DNA of 64,000 nt from Panagrolaimus kolymaensis (GCA_028622995.1 JAJQJQ010000077.1:248001-312000); one strand, 5' to 3'. Positions 36,463 through 48,001 are shown, numbered from the stretch's first letter. Numbers and translations are program-made. The notes: generated by a model from the sequence alone, not told the origin.

Positions 36463-37092
36463 TTACAAGCATGGAACAAGAGGGAGATATTCAAAATTTT
36501 CGACAATTTCAAAGCCATCTTCATCAAATTTAAAATATTCTTCAAAATCCACGTCTTCAGCTAAATCAAATTCGTTTTCAACACTTTCACCAAACTTTTT
36601 ATCTTCTTCAGCTCTGTCATTTCTAATAATTTCATAACATTTTTGTAATTTACAAAAGGCTTCATGATTCCCGGTTGATTTATCCGGGTGATAAATTAAA
36701 GCCCTCTTTTTATAAACTGAAGCCAATTCAGAATCAGTGGATTGAGGATTGAGTTCAAAAAATTTATATGCATTTTCAAGTTCTTGAGCTTCCAAAGATT
36801 GATGAAACATAAAATTTGAAATAAATCCACCCAAATTAAATCCAATTTCGCCACATTCAAAAGCACCAAAAATTGCGTATGGAAGTAAATTCAATGGATT
36901 TCCACTCAATATTCCAGCAATATAACCAAAAATAATACCAAACGTTGCTCCACTTATAGTTGTTCCAGAAATAATAGAAAATTGAATTATTCCTTCAATA
37001 ATTCGTCGACCCCAACTTTTTTGACTCAACCAAACATAATTATTTTTATTATTCGAAGAAGCTTTGGAAGAATTTGGAGGTGGAGAATCCAT
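36463..37092 (-). CDS. Membrane-associated J-domain (DnaJ-like) protein
   Basis: 209 residues in one exon. The N-terminal region (about residues 28-95) is a glycine-spaced hydrophobic stretch (IISGTTISGATFGIIFGYIAG) that could form two or three membrane helices. Residues about 104-165 are a short J-domain with the HPD motif at 135-137 (RALIYHPDKSTGNHEAFCKL), the site that stimulates Hsp70 ATPase. The tail is acidic (DLAEDVDFEEYFKFDEDG). Order is unusual: the J-domain lies after the membrane segments rather than at the N-terminus. It probably recruits Hsp70 to an organelle membrane, which one is unknown. The ATG at 37092 is the first in frame, and the upstream sequence is non-coding. Confidence 0.8.
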   Translation of the reverse strand: MDSPPPNSSKASSNNKNNYVWLSQKSWGRRIIEGIIQFSIISGTTISGATFGIIFGYIAGILSGNPLNLLPYAIFGAFECGEIGFNLGGFISNFMFHQSLEAQELENAYKFFELNPQSTDSELASVYKKRALIYHPDKSTGNHEAFCKLQKCYEIIRNDRAEEDKKFGESVENEFDLAEDVDFEEYFKFDEDGFEIVENFEYLPLVPCL

Positions 37093-38303
37093 TCTGGAAA
37101 AAATATACGGGAAATTAATATTTTACATATAAGAAATCAATTGAAAAGTCTTTTTTGCTGATAGAAAAAAGAGTCAATCGCGAAAAAAAGCGGAAGAAAA
37201 AAAATGTGACTTAAAATAAAACTTTTTTTCATTCGTGCAAAGACAATTTCATAGCTGACAGACTAAATCGCATGTGACTGAGTTATCTATTTTTCTTTCA
37301 CTGAAACTCATTGATTTCTCGAATAAAAAAAATAAACAACAAAAATTTGATTTGAATGAAATGTGTTATTTTTAGCTTTACATTTTTTTTACTGATATTT
37401 GTGCAAACATAGTTTCAGCAATCGATAAATATTGAGGGCATTTTTCTTTTGAATAGTATCAAAACGATGTTAGTGGAAAAAACAATTGGACAAAAGCCAA
37501 GCAAGCAGTCAACAAGTATTGTTTTTGAAAGTGCAATTTTTTTCATCGAATTTTTTGATGGATATCTTTTTTAAAGTTGTTGAATTAGTTTTGTTAAAAA
37601 ATTGCTTTTTTTCATTATTTCAGTTTTTTTGTTTATGAAGTCAATTATTTTTGAGATAAAGTTTTTTGGGGTGAGGGATTGCAGAAATTATTATTCCTTA
37701 AATTTAATTTAAATGCTTCCTGAGCATTGTTGGTTCTACCTATATTTTTTATATTAATGATGGTTCCATGTGTTAATTGGAAATTTAGGTTCTCTACCTC
37801 GTAATGTTTTGATAAACATCATATAAAAATTAGCTCGTTTTAAGTTTGATTAATAAACTTTTTTTTATATTATAGTAAAGCAAAAGTATTCGAAAATAAT
37901 TTAAAAGCGACAAAAGCAACAAAAAAAAGATTAAATATTCAAAAAATTAAAAAACGACCACCCTGGCTTTTTTTTACCAAAATTGCTTTTGCCATGAAAA
38001 AATGTGGTTAATTTATCTTTTTTCAATTCAGGCAACTATGTCGTCGCTAATAAAACTAAAGTAGCACGACACTGGTCTTTGACGGATATTTTTATTATTG
38101 GTTCGTCGTCATCTTTAAAAAAAAGAGGTCAACGGTCAATGTGTTTTTTGGGTGAAGCGAAAGCCAGCAAAATTTATTTTTTGTCTCATTTGAACGCATA
38201 TTTCTGCCATTCTTTTTTTTTTATTGATCCAATTACCTTTAGCTGTCGTCGTCTTAAAAAATAAATATTTCTCTTGTGTTTTTTAAAATTATTATTTAAA
38301 GAA
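37093..38303. other. Intergenic, no gene seen
   Basis: Divergent promoter region between the J-domain gene (minus) and family member 3 (plus). A plus-strand frame at 38004-38264 lacks family resemblance and I do not accept it. Confidence 0.45.
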
Positions 38304-39773
38304 ATGTCGTCTATCTTACCTGCTCAAAATGAAGTTTACACTTTTGCTTGTCATCGTCGACAACAATTTTCATTTCCGTCTGACATGATGCAAAGAATCG
38401 CTAAAAAACCAAATTCATTAAAAGTTTTTAAAAAATTATTAAAAACTTGTAAATGGTTTTTCATTAAAAATCCTGTCATTGCCCTCCCATGTTTATCTAC
38501 TTTGATGGCATTTGGAGGAAATAAATTCCAAATTCGTCCCAAAAACGTCCAATTTAACTGTTTTTATAAATTTTGGATAACTAAAACATTGGATATAAAT
38601 TCAGAAAATCCAGAATTTTTTAATTCAATTTTATTACCAAAAATTTATCGATGCGATGCTTCAACAATTTATATTTCAATGCAAATTATTTTATTCGATA
38701 ATTTAAAAACTTTTTTGGATTCATCAAATCTCAAAGAATTGTATCTCACTTATGTTATTATTAAACATGAAAGCAAAAAAGATGATTTAGTTTCCTTGCA
38801 TGAAATTTGCAATATTATTTTACCTTCGAATGTTTTTGAATTTACATAGTAAGTTTTAGATTTTTTTAAAGTTTCCAATGTCTCAAAAAGTTGGAAATGA
38901 CCCATAATTTAAAAGCCAGACTCAAAAATTTATAAGCCTTTTTTTCTTCAAAACAAAAAACTTTTTTTTAATAAACAAAACACTGAATCTTTTTTGGACT
39001 AATTTTTTGTTTTTATTTAATTTAAAATTTTAGTGTATTCGAAAATAAATCTTGTTGCACCATAAACTTAAAACTCCATGAAACGAATAAAATCGAAGAT
39101 ACTGCAAATTATAAAATTAGCAACATTCCTGAAAATTTTGATGTCACTGAAATTTACCATTCTTTGAAGGTAGGAAATTTGTTTATTTTTGATTTTCCTC
39201 CATCAAAATTTTTTAAATTCTTGTGTTTTTTTTTAGACAAACAAAAACATTTATCTTTCATTTAAATTTGAAAGCGGATTTTCCGGAGAATATAAAACTC
39301 GACTCGAAATATTTATTCAAAACGTAATTAAAGAATGCAGAAATAATTCATTCATGAATCCTCCAAATTTCATATTCGATAGCCAATGTCCAATCGTTAT
39401 TGATCAACTTAAATTGCTTAGAGAAAAATTTAATTTTAAACACAAGCCTCATTTGGCAGTCAAAAAAGTCAATTATAGCTACAACAAAATCGAAAAAGTT
39501 AAGGGCAATCGAGCCCAATTAAAAGTGGATAGAATTTTAGGCGACGAAAAAGTTAATCGATTTTTTGATTTTAAATGTCGGATAAAAGTCGATCATCTCC
39601 AATCTCTAAAATTCAAAAGTGTCTTAAATGAAATTAAACGAGACTTTATAAATTTGCGAGGAATTCAAGAACTCCTTGATTTATTTTCTGTAATTAATTT
39701 TTATATTATTGTTATTTATTTTGAATGGCTTGAAAATATGAAATCACCTGAAATTCGTTGGAAGGGATATTAA
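38304..39773 (+). CDS. F-box-like family protein, CKYFF type, with C-terminal extension (member 3)
   Basis: Exons 38304-38848, 39034-39169 and 39237-39773 sum to 1218 bp, 405 residues. N-terminal module: FSFPSDMMQRIAKKPNSLKV then TCKWFFIKNPVIAL. Next come FWITKTLDI and the hinge LPKIYRCDASTIYI, followed by LRR-like repeats (LKELYLTYVIIK). Intron 1 is phase 2 (FTY split) and intron 2 phase 0 after SLK, as in members 1, 4 and 5. Unlike them, the frame continues about 140 residues beyond the family end (past MNPPNF) into a basic Lys-rich region ending SPEIRWKGY. This extension may be genuine, fused from another gene, or read-through of a former 3' flank. Confidence 0.75.
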
Positions 39774-40157
39774 TAATTATTTTTGTATGTATTTAATGCA
39801 TTTTTTAAATAAATCTTTACTTTTTAAACCTTTTTTTATCTATTTGTACCAACCAGCTTCCGTTCGATTGATTTTCATCATCTTTGTAGTCACTTTTTTT
39901 TGTTGTTGGTACTTTGGACCAATGAAAGATGAATAATTGCGACGATTATTCACATCCGAAAAAAAAAAATAATGCAAAAAAAAAAGAGACAGTTAAAATA
40001 AACCTTTTTTTAAACCTTCGCACTTGTAACTCTCATTTGATTCATTTTTTTGTGCCTATTAGCTGTATTGTTTCTGAATTTGGTATTATATTTTATTCTT
40101 ATATTTATTTTTCAACCAAACAAACTCTCTTGGATTTTTTTTTTGAGAAGAATAAAA
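39774..40157. other. Intergenic, no gene seen
   Basis: 3' flank of member 3 (AATAAA near 39809) and 5' region of the small proline-rich gene. An A-run lies at 39960-39990. Confidence 0.45.
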
Positions 40158-40531
40158 ATGGGTAATCGTCTTTTTTGCTGTTTTTCAAAGAAAAATGATG
40201 AAAATTTGGCTGTTGTTGAACCAGTTTTGCCACCACCACCTCCGCCACGACGTCGGATACGACCTCCGCCCCCACCTCCGCCATCACCAAAATGGCTAAT
40301 AAATTTTTAGAAGTAAAATTTTTTCTTTTTTAAGGGTTATATTTTTTATTTAAAGCTCTATTTTTTCTTTTTCAGAAAAACCTCGATAATAGCACTCAAC
40401 TTTTTTTCTCCTTCCAAAATCCAAATATTAACGAAATTTTTGCAGCTGAACTTTGTGAAAAAATCAAAGCTTGGGAACCAAAAGAAAGAAAGCCAAGTAA
40501 TTTTCCAAATATCATACCAGGGTTACAATAA
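40158..40531 (+). CDS. Small N-myristoylated-type proline-rich protein (frame uncertain)
   Basis: ATG 40158 begins MGNRLFCCFSKK, a classic myristoylation (G2) plus palmitoylation (CC) membrane anchor. A polyproline tract follows (LPPPPPPRRR and PPPPPPPSP) and the frame ends at TAG about 40310. One base out of that frame, ANKFLE leads to a good donor (GAA|GTAAAA at about 40313). The acceptor TTTTTCAG (about 40376) opens KNLDNSTQLF, which runs to IIPGLQ and TAA at 40529-40531. A one-base error in the C-rich run at about 40260-40285 would join both into one protein of about 105 residues. Otherwise the gene is just 50 codons. Function unknown; polyproline suggests SH3 or profilin contact. Confidence 0.45.
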
Positions 40532-40816
40532 TTTTATAAAATAAAAAAACAAACATAAAAATATATTCCTTTTATTTACAAGTTAAAAGTTTTTGTCATT
40601 TCTTTTGTTTTTTCTTAAATGAGAAGAATAAAAATATGGCTTTTCCTTAATTAAAAAAGAATACAACAAACTAATCACACAAAAATTGTCGAGTAAAATG
40701 TGAAGTAAAAAGTTGTGCGAGATAACGAATTTATTAATGCGTAGAGATTGTTGGATTGTCAAATGTAAACTTTATCGTTTGGTTTAAAAATTAGTTTAAA
40801 GTAAAATTTTGCTATG

Positions 40817-41163
40817 TGTCACGCGGTGACAGATATTGGTTTCGTCGAGGTTTAGGAAGAAGAGTTCTTTGGGAGTTGGTTGTATCTTCTGCAGCTGGGA
40901 TCATCCAAATAAACACAAGAACATATCACAAACATATTTATTCAGGATAAACAACAACCAGCACAGATGAACACATGATAACACAACTAACTAAGGAAAA
41001 GCTAACAAACAAAAGCTACGAAGAGAGAATTTAGGCTGCCATTTGGCTGACTTCATTTCTTTGATTGAGTGGAGCATTCTGTTTGAGATTCAGGAAGCAA
41101 GAGCACGAGCAAGAGTTTGAGAGGCGGGAAGTTTGAATGTGCTAGGAGCTGCGCCACGCGACT
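40817..41163 (-). repeat. 3' LTR
   Basis: 347 bp. In plus orientation it begins with the perfect palindrome TGTCACGCGGTGACA and ends GCCACGCGACT, so both ends share an ACGCG core in inverted arrangement. Poly(A) signal complement at 40937-40942. Confidence 0.88.
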
Positions 41164-42346
41164 CGCCCCGTCCCCGTCCAAGAATGTGTCCTCACATTTG
41201 TAACAACATACGAGCAAAAACAGAGAAAAGACCATAGAATAAGCATCTACCACATTTCTTTACCATGAGCATAACAAAGCATCACTTTCATAAACAATTT
41301 CTGGATCATAGATCAACAGCGTCTTTACAATATTTTCTGGATCATAGCATCTTTTTCACATCAGCAGGTATCAGCTTTTCATGAGAGGATATCACAGCAA
41401 GTTTGCCAAAGTGCTCGACGAGTCTGCATCCAAGCCGATTTGAAACACCGTGTCATCATGAGCATAGGAACATAAACATCATCACAGCGATCGCTAGCGT
41501 AACATAGCCATAAGGCACAGGCATAACGAGATATACAAGTTATTTGAGAAGCACTATAGTTATCGTTCGATCAGCATAAGAATCAAGTTCATTCCATAAG
41601 TAAGCCATCGATCAAAACCATCATAGAACCATATTAGATAATCATCTTCAGCAGGAGTTGCTAGGAGCTTTCACATCGCATCCATTGTTGCTCGTCTTGT
41701 CTCGACCTCCATCCAAGAGAGATTATCACCAGAACATAACAATAAGATCATACCAATAGAGAAAAAAGAACAAGATAAATCCATTCATCACGTCATACGC
41801 ACATTTCAACCAATCTGGTTCATATGTGTCTTTCAGCTGGATAAGTTGGAACCAGTGTGCTGGATAAACCAGTGCCAGGTATTATAATAATAACCCAGAG
41901 AGCAAGTTTTTCATACGTGTCTGGATCTTGTAACCAGGGCAACTTTTCGACGAGATTACATTTCATCATCATAGGACCAAGAACAATCCAGACATCATAT
42001 TCATAGAGCATAACATCCACAGAGTTTTCTTTACATAAACAGCATTGTTTTACATACATAAGTTTAACAAAATCATAAGTTCTTTACCAAGTCTTTCAGC
42101 TTCATTTTCTTCTAATCCAAGCAGTTTCATCACGTTTATCATCGGCTTCTCCATGAGCACTTCATATTCCACAGGTTGTTTGACTTCAGATCAATCCAAG
42201 TTCCACGATTGAGATGAGGACCAAAGAGCATTCCACCATAACCAAGAGTTCACCAGTATCATCATCATCAAATAGTTCAGCTGTTCCTTTGAATCCATTG
42301 TTTGCAGCAATTTCTTCAAGTCAGGATCAGTTGGGTGGGCCCTCCA

Positions 42347-42693
42347 TGTCACGCGGTGACAGATATTGGTTTCGTCGAGGTTTAGGAAGAAGAGTTCTTT
42401 GGGAGTTGGTTGTATCTTCTGCAGCTGGGATCATCCAAATAAACACAAGAACATATCACAAACATATTTATTCAGGATAAACAACAACCAGCACAGATGA
42501 ACACATGATAACACAACTAACTAAGGAAAAGCTAACAAACAAAAGCTACGAAGAGAGAATTTAGGCTGCCATTTGGCTGACTTCATTTCTTTGATTGAGT
42601 GGAGCATTCTGTTTGAGATTCAGGAAGCAAGAGCACGAGCAAGAGTTTGAGAGGCGGGAAGTTTGAATGTGCTAGGAGCTGCGCCACGCGACT
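42347..42693 (-). repeat. 5' LTR
   Basis: 347 bp, indistinguishable by eye from the copy at 40817-41163 (constant offset of 1530 bp from end to end), indicating recent insertion. Confidence 0.88.
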
Positions 42694-42933
42694 TATGAAT
42701 AATATTAGTTTTTGTGATTTTTGGTACAAAGTCTGAAAGAAAAAAGATTACACGAAGAACAATGAAAGCATGCGTGAAAGCTGCAACTTGCATCCTTCAA
42801 AAGTATTGCTACATTTTCATTTCACTTTTCTTTCTTCCTTCTTTTTTTCGTTGCTCGCTTGTGTCTGATTATTTCGTCGTGTTTTTTTTAATTCATTTGT
42901 CCAAAACTTTATTTCATTTTTAGGGTAACAACA

Positions 42934-45015
42934 ATGGATAATCCTCATCTTGCGCGCCATGGTGCTAAACGACCTCGTTTACAAGAAAATGGCAATGTTT
43001 TAACAAGTTCTTTATCTACCGTTCAATCAAATTCTGATGCAGTTAGTGCTTTGTGGAAATCACAATATGAAAAAATATCACAAGAAGTTAGTTTATCTTA
43101 TGGCCTTGTAAATTAACTTAGTTATATATTTTAGAAATCGGATCTGTTAGGAAATCATATACAACTTCAAAGTAAATATGAAGAACTCGAAGATAAGTTT
43201 GATGATTCCGAGCAAAAGAATGAAGAACTTCAAAAAAAGAATGAAGAATTACATGCAAAGCATGAAGCGCTAGAAGAAGCACATCAAAGTCTTCAACTTT
43301 TGTCAAACAATCAAAATTCACGCATTTCTCAACTTCCAAGTGAAATCGAAGTATCTCATCTGAATGAAACTATTGCTAAAATGGAATCCGAAGCTAAACG
43401 ACATTTCAGAAAGGTTTGTTTCCTGATTTGCTTAGGTTTTTGTGACGTTTATTTTTAACAAAAAATGGGTTTTTAGGTTGCTGATTTAGAGAAAGCTCGA
43501 GAAATTGATAAAGCTAAGATCGCTGAAGTTGAGAAGAAACGCGAAGATGATCGTCAAGCTTTTGAAAAAGAAAAGAAGGATCTCAGAGAAAGAGTTGAAC
43601 AACGTGACAAAGCTTTGAAGGAAAATCATCAAAATGAAATGAATGCAAAGGATAAAGACCGTGATCATGTGGTAAGTAGTCGCCTTCTTTTATTGGTCAA
43701 TGTGGCAACGAATATATCTTGCTATCCTTCTATTACTAATACTTTCACTAATGCGGCATGTAAATATGGTTATACTAATGATTTATGTTTTTAGATTGAT
43801 GATATGAAGAAGCAACATGAAGAGGATAAAGCTAAGCTTACTGTTGAAATGGAAAAGAAAGCTGAAAATGTTCGTAAAGCTCATGAAAGAGAAAAGAAGA
43901 TTCTTGTAACAAAACAAGTTGCTGACCAACGAGCTTACGAAGAAGATAAGAAAAAGCTTTTATATAAAATTGCTGAAATGGAAAGAGGCGTAGTTGTTTC
44001 ATCATCAAATGTTGTTCATTCAGATACGGCTATAACTTCAATTGCTCATTCTGAAACGGTATGCTTTGTCATAGTTTGAATTATGTAAGTATTAGGTATT
44101 CATTTTAGGTCTCTTCTTTGCCAAATCAATGTGATATCATCAATGTTACCAATGCTGATAATGATCACCTTGTTATCAAAAAACTTTTTCATGTGAAAAA
44201 TGGAATCAAATGGGATGCCTATTTTTCGATGGATGAAAACGAAAAGCCAACAGATCTTTTCTTGAGTGGTCCAGATTTGCTTATTAATGATGAAATTGTT
44301 TCTAAAAAATTGGTCCTCGATGGCATTCTAACTCAATTCAAAGATGATCCGTTTGAAAGCTGTATTCATAATTTTAGTGGAACTTATTTGAAATTTGTTT
44401 CTCGCTTGCTTCAAGAATTTGTTTATTCGTGTAAACTCACCGACCTGTTCTTGAAAAATCAGCAGTTGTCATGGTTGGATTATGAAAAGTTAGTTTCTGA
44501 TGGAAATATCAAGAATCTCTATTTGTCTCATGTTTCTATTAATAACGAAAATGGTACTATTGCTTTACTTGAAGAAGTTATGGAAAAGTTGCCTCATATC
44601 CAAAGATTGGGATGGTAAGTTTACTTTCATTTTTATCTTTATATTTACCTTTATTGTTTTAGTGTTTTTCGAAGTTCTGGATCTATCAAACTTACAAAAG
44701 AAACCTTTCCCAAGCTTCCAAGTTTCAAAAATCTTCACAAATTCTACTTGTATGGTATCGTTTTTGGTTCATTTGATAGTGATTCATTTATTGATTTCAT
44801 GAAGGTACCTTTTACTCTTTTCTTTATTACTTTAATTCATGCATTTTTAGAAGCATCCAAGCGCTCAATTTACTCTTGTTTTTCGTTATCATGAACTTTC
44901 TGTAAATGAAAAAGCTGAAGTCAAAACAATCGCAGAAAAGCTTCGCAAAGCGTTTCCATTGTCTTCTAAATTAGAAATTCATTTAATGATAATTTGTTCC
45001 AAACTTGTAATTTAA
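42934..45015 (+). CDS. Coiled-coil protein with the family C-terminal module (member 4)
   Basis: Seven exons: 42934-43086, 43135-43413, 43477-43671, 43795-44058, 44109-44614, 44663-44804 and 44851-45015, 1704 bp, 567 residues. A TTTTTAG acceptor sits 10 bp before the ATG, indicating trans-splicing. After a short basic leader (GAKRPRLQ), residues about 50-330 are an almost uninterrupted charged coiled coil (KYEELEDKFDDSEQKNEEL; KEKKDLRERVEQRDKALKE). From about 350 the protein switches to the module shared with the CKYFF family: SCKLTDLFLKNQQLSWLDYE, IKNLYLSHVSINNENG, LPHIQRLG, then FPKLPSFKNLHKFYLYG, FIDFMK|KHPSAQFTL. Its two last introns have the family phases (2, then 0). It lacks the CKYFF module. 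AATAAA at 45066-45071. Role unknown; likely an oligomeric adaptor. Confidence 0.85.
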
Positions 45016-46434
45016 ATGTTATTGTTTCTTGTTTTTTGCTTTATATTATGTCATTTGTTTGTATAAATAAATTTGATTTTTTTGATTATTAATTTTGAAG
45101 TAAAAAGGTTTAAAAAAATGGATTCATCTGTAACAAGGAACTTTGATGTTTGACACTTCGGCAAACGTTTGTATTCCCCTGAAAATTTTATAAGAGACTA
45201 TGGCAAACAAAATCTGATTTGAATGTTTATTTACTTTATAGCTTCGCAACTAAATTATGACTAACAATCTTTCAAAATGTTGCATTTGTCAATATTCCAA
45301 TAAATTCTTTTCGACAAACATTGATGCAACTTTTTTTTGTAAATGTTCGAATGTTAAAAAACTAAAGCTTAATATATACAATAAAATATTGTAAACTAAA
45401 CTTGATAATATATTATTTATATCTTTTTTTATAATTTAAACTTAGAACAACACTAAGAAAAATTAATGTTTATAAAAACATTACTTTTTTTAAAATACAT
45501 ATATTTGAAAGAAAACTTATATTTCCAGAATTTTTAATTATTAAACATGCAAATTTGGTTCTTTTCTTTTTTTGTTAGATCCGTGTAATTATTTAAAATG
45601 TTTTTTGTGTCGTTTGAACTAAAAAATTAAAAACTTTTAATCTCAATCAAATATAAAAAAAAGCTTTAACTTACAACACCTCTCAGTTGAAAGAAGAAAA
45701 AAAGAATGAAAAAAAAATTCAGCAACCAAACCATCTTTTTTTTTCTCATCATTTCGCGTCAAAACACTATTCTCTTTCAATCATAACCATTCCGAAGCTC
45801 GCAGCCGCGCAAGTAGCAATGATGATGGAAAAAAAGAAAATAAAGAAATCACAAATAAAAAAAAAACTACTTAAGGTTAGTAAAAAAAAGTTAGCTGGGA
45901 AATAGGAAAGATCAACAGAATCTCAAAAAAAAACTTTGTTTTTTGCAATATGGTGGCGGTGAACTAATTATTGAAGGAAATGATTTCGAAAAAATTAAGA
46001 ATCTCGAAATTTATTTTTGCTCAGTGGATTGCAAAATTATTATTCATAAAAATTATTAGTTAGTTTATTTAAAAAAAAATTTAAACTAACAAAAATTTGA
46101 ATATTTTAGCATTCGTTGCAACGTTGAAATTTCAGAAGAAAAATCTTGCAATGTTACTTTGAAAGGTGAATTCAATTCCTCAGATTTTGTAATCCAAAAA
46201 AGCGTCAAATTGTAAGAGAAGCTTTAGTCGTCGAAATCGGGTAAAAATTTGTACGTTATTGATTTTCAAAAATAAGTTTATTTAATTTTTAGATTCAGCT
46301 ATTTTACAATTTCTTTCATTTTTGTTCTTTCTTCAATAATTTTTTTTATACCATATTTTTGGGAAGCAATTGCTGCCAGCTCTCACTCATTCCAACTTTA
46401 AAGAATTCAATTCGTTTTTAAAAAATCATTTTAT
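45016..46434 (+). other. Mostly non-coding, with decayed membrane-protein fragments
   Basis: Short coding-like pieces appear on the plus strand: GGELIIEGNDFEKIKNLEIY (about 45950-46060), an exon-like piece after TTTTAG at about 46110 (IRCNVEISEEKSCNVTLKGE), and after TTTTTAG at about 46291 a hydrophobic segment (SYFTISFIFVLSSIIFFIPY) ending at TAA about 46401. The middle piece cannot be joined to the last without a frameshift. It looks like a degraded gene for a small C-terminally anchored protein. Confidence 0.3.
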
Positions 46435-48001
46435 AAATTTTGCGGCGACACCCCATTTCCCCGAAAAAACATAAGCTCGAAAAAATAATAAGCTCGAAAA
46501 AAATAACATCGAAAAGACACATCCCCGAATTTGTTAAAAAGGCCATAAGCTCGAAAATCAAGATCACCGAAAATGAGAAAAAGGTCATATGCTCGAAATT
46601 TCATGTTACCGAAAAGACAAAATCTCGAAAATTAAGATTTAACAACCGAATGTCTCCCTTTGATTTTCAAAGGTGAAAGAGTGTTTCGACCGTCCATAGC
46701 CTTTCACTATGAATCACTATCGACCATACATAGGCTTTCCATATGGATAACAAGTGATTTATTGGTGATCAACCAAGTTGGACTTTGAAAAGCATAAGTC
46801 CATAATTAGTTAGAGAAAGTATAACAAATAGTTAATGCGGTCATTTGAATATAAAATTTACCATTCGTCTTACTTTATTGTAAAGTATAAAGGAGAAAGT
46901 CATGTCAAAAATTTTAAGACATTTTTTGCTACATGGAATCTTCTCATAAATTCTCATAACTATGTAATCAAGGATCTCGTTAATGTTTTGCTAATGAGAG
47001 AGAGGATGGAAAATTTGCATAAAAATTAGAATTTTTGTTTATTATGGCGAATAACTTGAAAGTTATTTATAAGATTCACTTGTATGTAAGGATGGATGGC
47101 CACTGAGGAGAAATAAAGGATAATTTGCATAATTTTATTTTAATTTACATATGTAAAAAAGAAAGACTTTTTATTAGCATAGCAAGAAAGAAGATTTTTT
47201 TTAATAATTATGCAAATTTTCAATTCTCATATTCCCAATCCTAATAGTAAAACATTAACCAGATCCTAAATTACACCAGTAAAATTTGCATATACCTATG
47301 AAAAAAGTAGGTGTCTCAATGTTTTGGGTACTTACTATGGAACTTAACGATTTTTCATAACGAAGTGTCCTACCTTCTTCCACATAATCTATTGGGAATG
47401 GTTGATTGAGCTAAGTCTATGTCTTCACTTGTGGCTCAGGCTTGCCCAATGTGGCTATAGTTATTACTGGAACACTTTATAAACGTTCCATTATTCTTCC
47501 ACGTTCATGTTCTCTGCCATATTTTTATTGAAGATAACATTCCTTTGGATCAACAGGTTTAATTCCTGAATCAATTTCATGACTCATAAATGGTCCATTA
47601 GGTTATATTCATTCGAGGAACACTTTATCAGTAATACATTTTCTCATACTCGCATGTCCCTTGCCTCATATTTAACGATCCATAGGCTTTCCTAATGAAT
47701 TGGAAAACTTAAAATAATTTGCAATGTTAAATCGAAATTATATTTTTTATGCAAATTTTCCTTTAGTCTCTTAATGTTTGCGGGTTCGGGCATTTAATTT
47801 TTCGAGTTAAGGGACTTTCGAGTTTATTTTTTTTCGAGCTTTTGGGTTTTCGAGGTTATTTTTTTTCGAGATAAGGGACTTTCGAGGTTATTTTTTTCGA
47901 GCTTTTGTTTTTTCGGGGTTATGTCGTAATACACATTTTCGAGCTTATTATTTTTTCGAGCTTGTGTCTTTTCGGGGAAATGGGCGTACGCCAAATTTTG
48001 C
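46435..48001. mobile_element. MULE-like foldback element with 9-bp target duplication
   Basis: AAATTTTGC at 46435-46443 is repeated at 47993-48001 and flanks an element of 1549 bp (46444-47992). The ends are inverted repeats: GGCGACACCCCATTTCCCC on the left and GGCGTACGCCCATTTCCCC on the right (reverse complement). They run inward as irregular arrays of CTCGAAAAAA-type units for about 200 bp each. A 9-bp duplication is the hallmark of Mutator-like elements. No transposase is encoded. The inside holds AT-rich DNA with CATAGGCTTTCC repeated near both halves. Confidence 0.82.

Larger units (their letters stand above)
40813..42697 (-). mobile_element. Non-autonomous LTR retrotransposon with 4-bp target duplication
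   Basis: Two 347-bp direct repeats (40817-41163 and 42347-42693) that look identical flank 1183 bp, with TATG at 40813-40816 and 42694-42697. Read on the minus strand, each LTR contains AATAAA (complement at 40937-40942 and 42467-42472). The sequence just after the 5' LTR starts TGGAGGGCCCACCC, as a tRNA primer site should begin TGG. A purine tract GGACGGGGACGGGG lies just before the 3' LTR (about 41166-41179). These fix the orientation. There is no gag or pol. Short open pieces remain on the minus strand (for example 41820-42059, and LEEIAANNGFKGTAELFDDD near 42210-42320), broken by stops. It is too small to be autonomous and must be mobilised in trans. Confidence 0.85.

Noticed and set aside
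38004..38264. Plus-strand frame of 86 codons before member 3
   Set aside because: No start with context, no homology, and it ends in low-complexity sequence just before the real gene.
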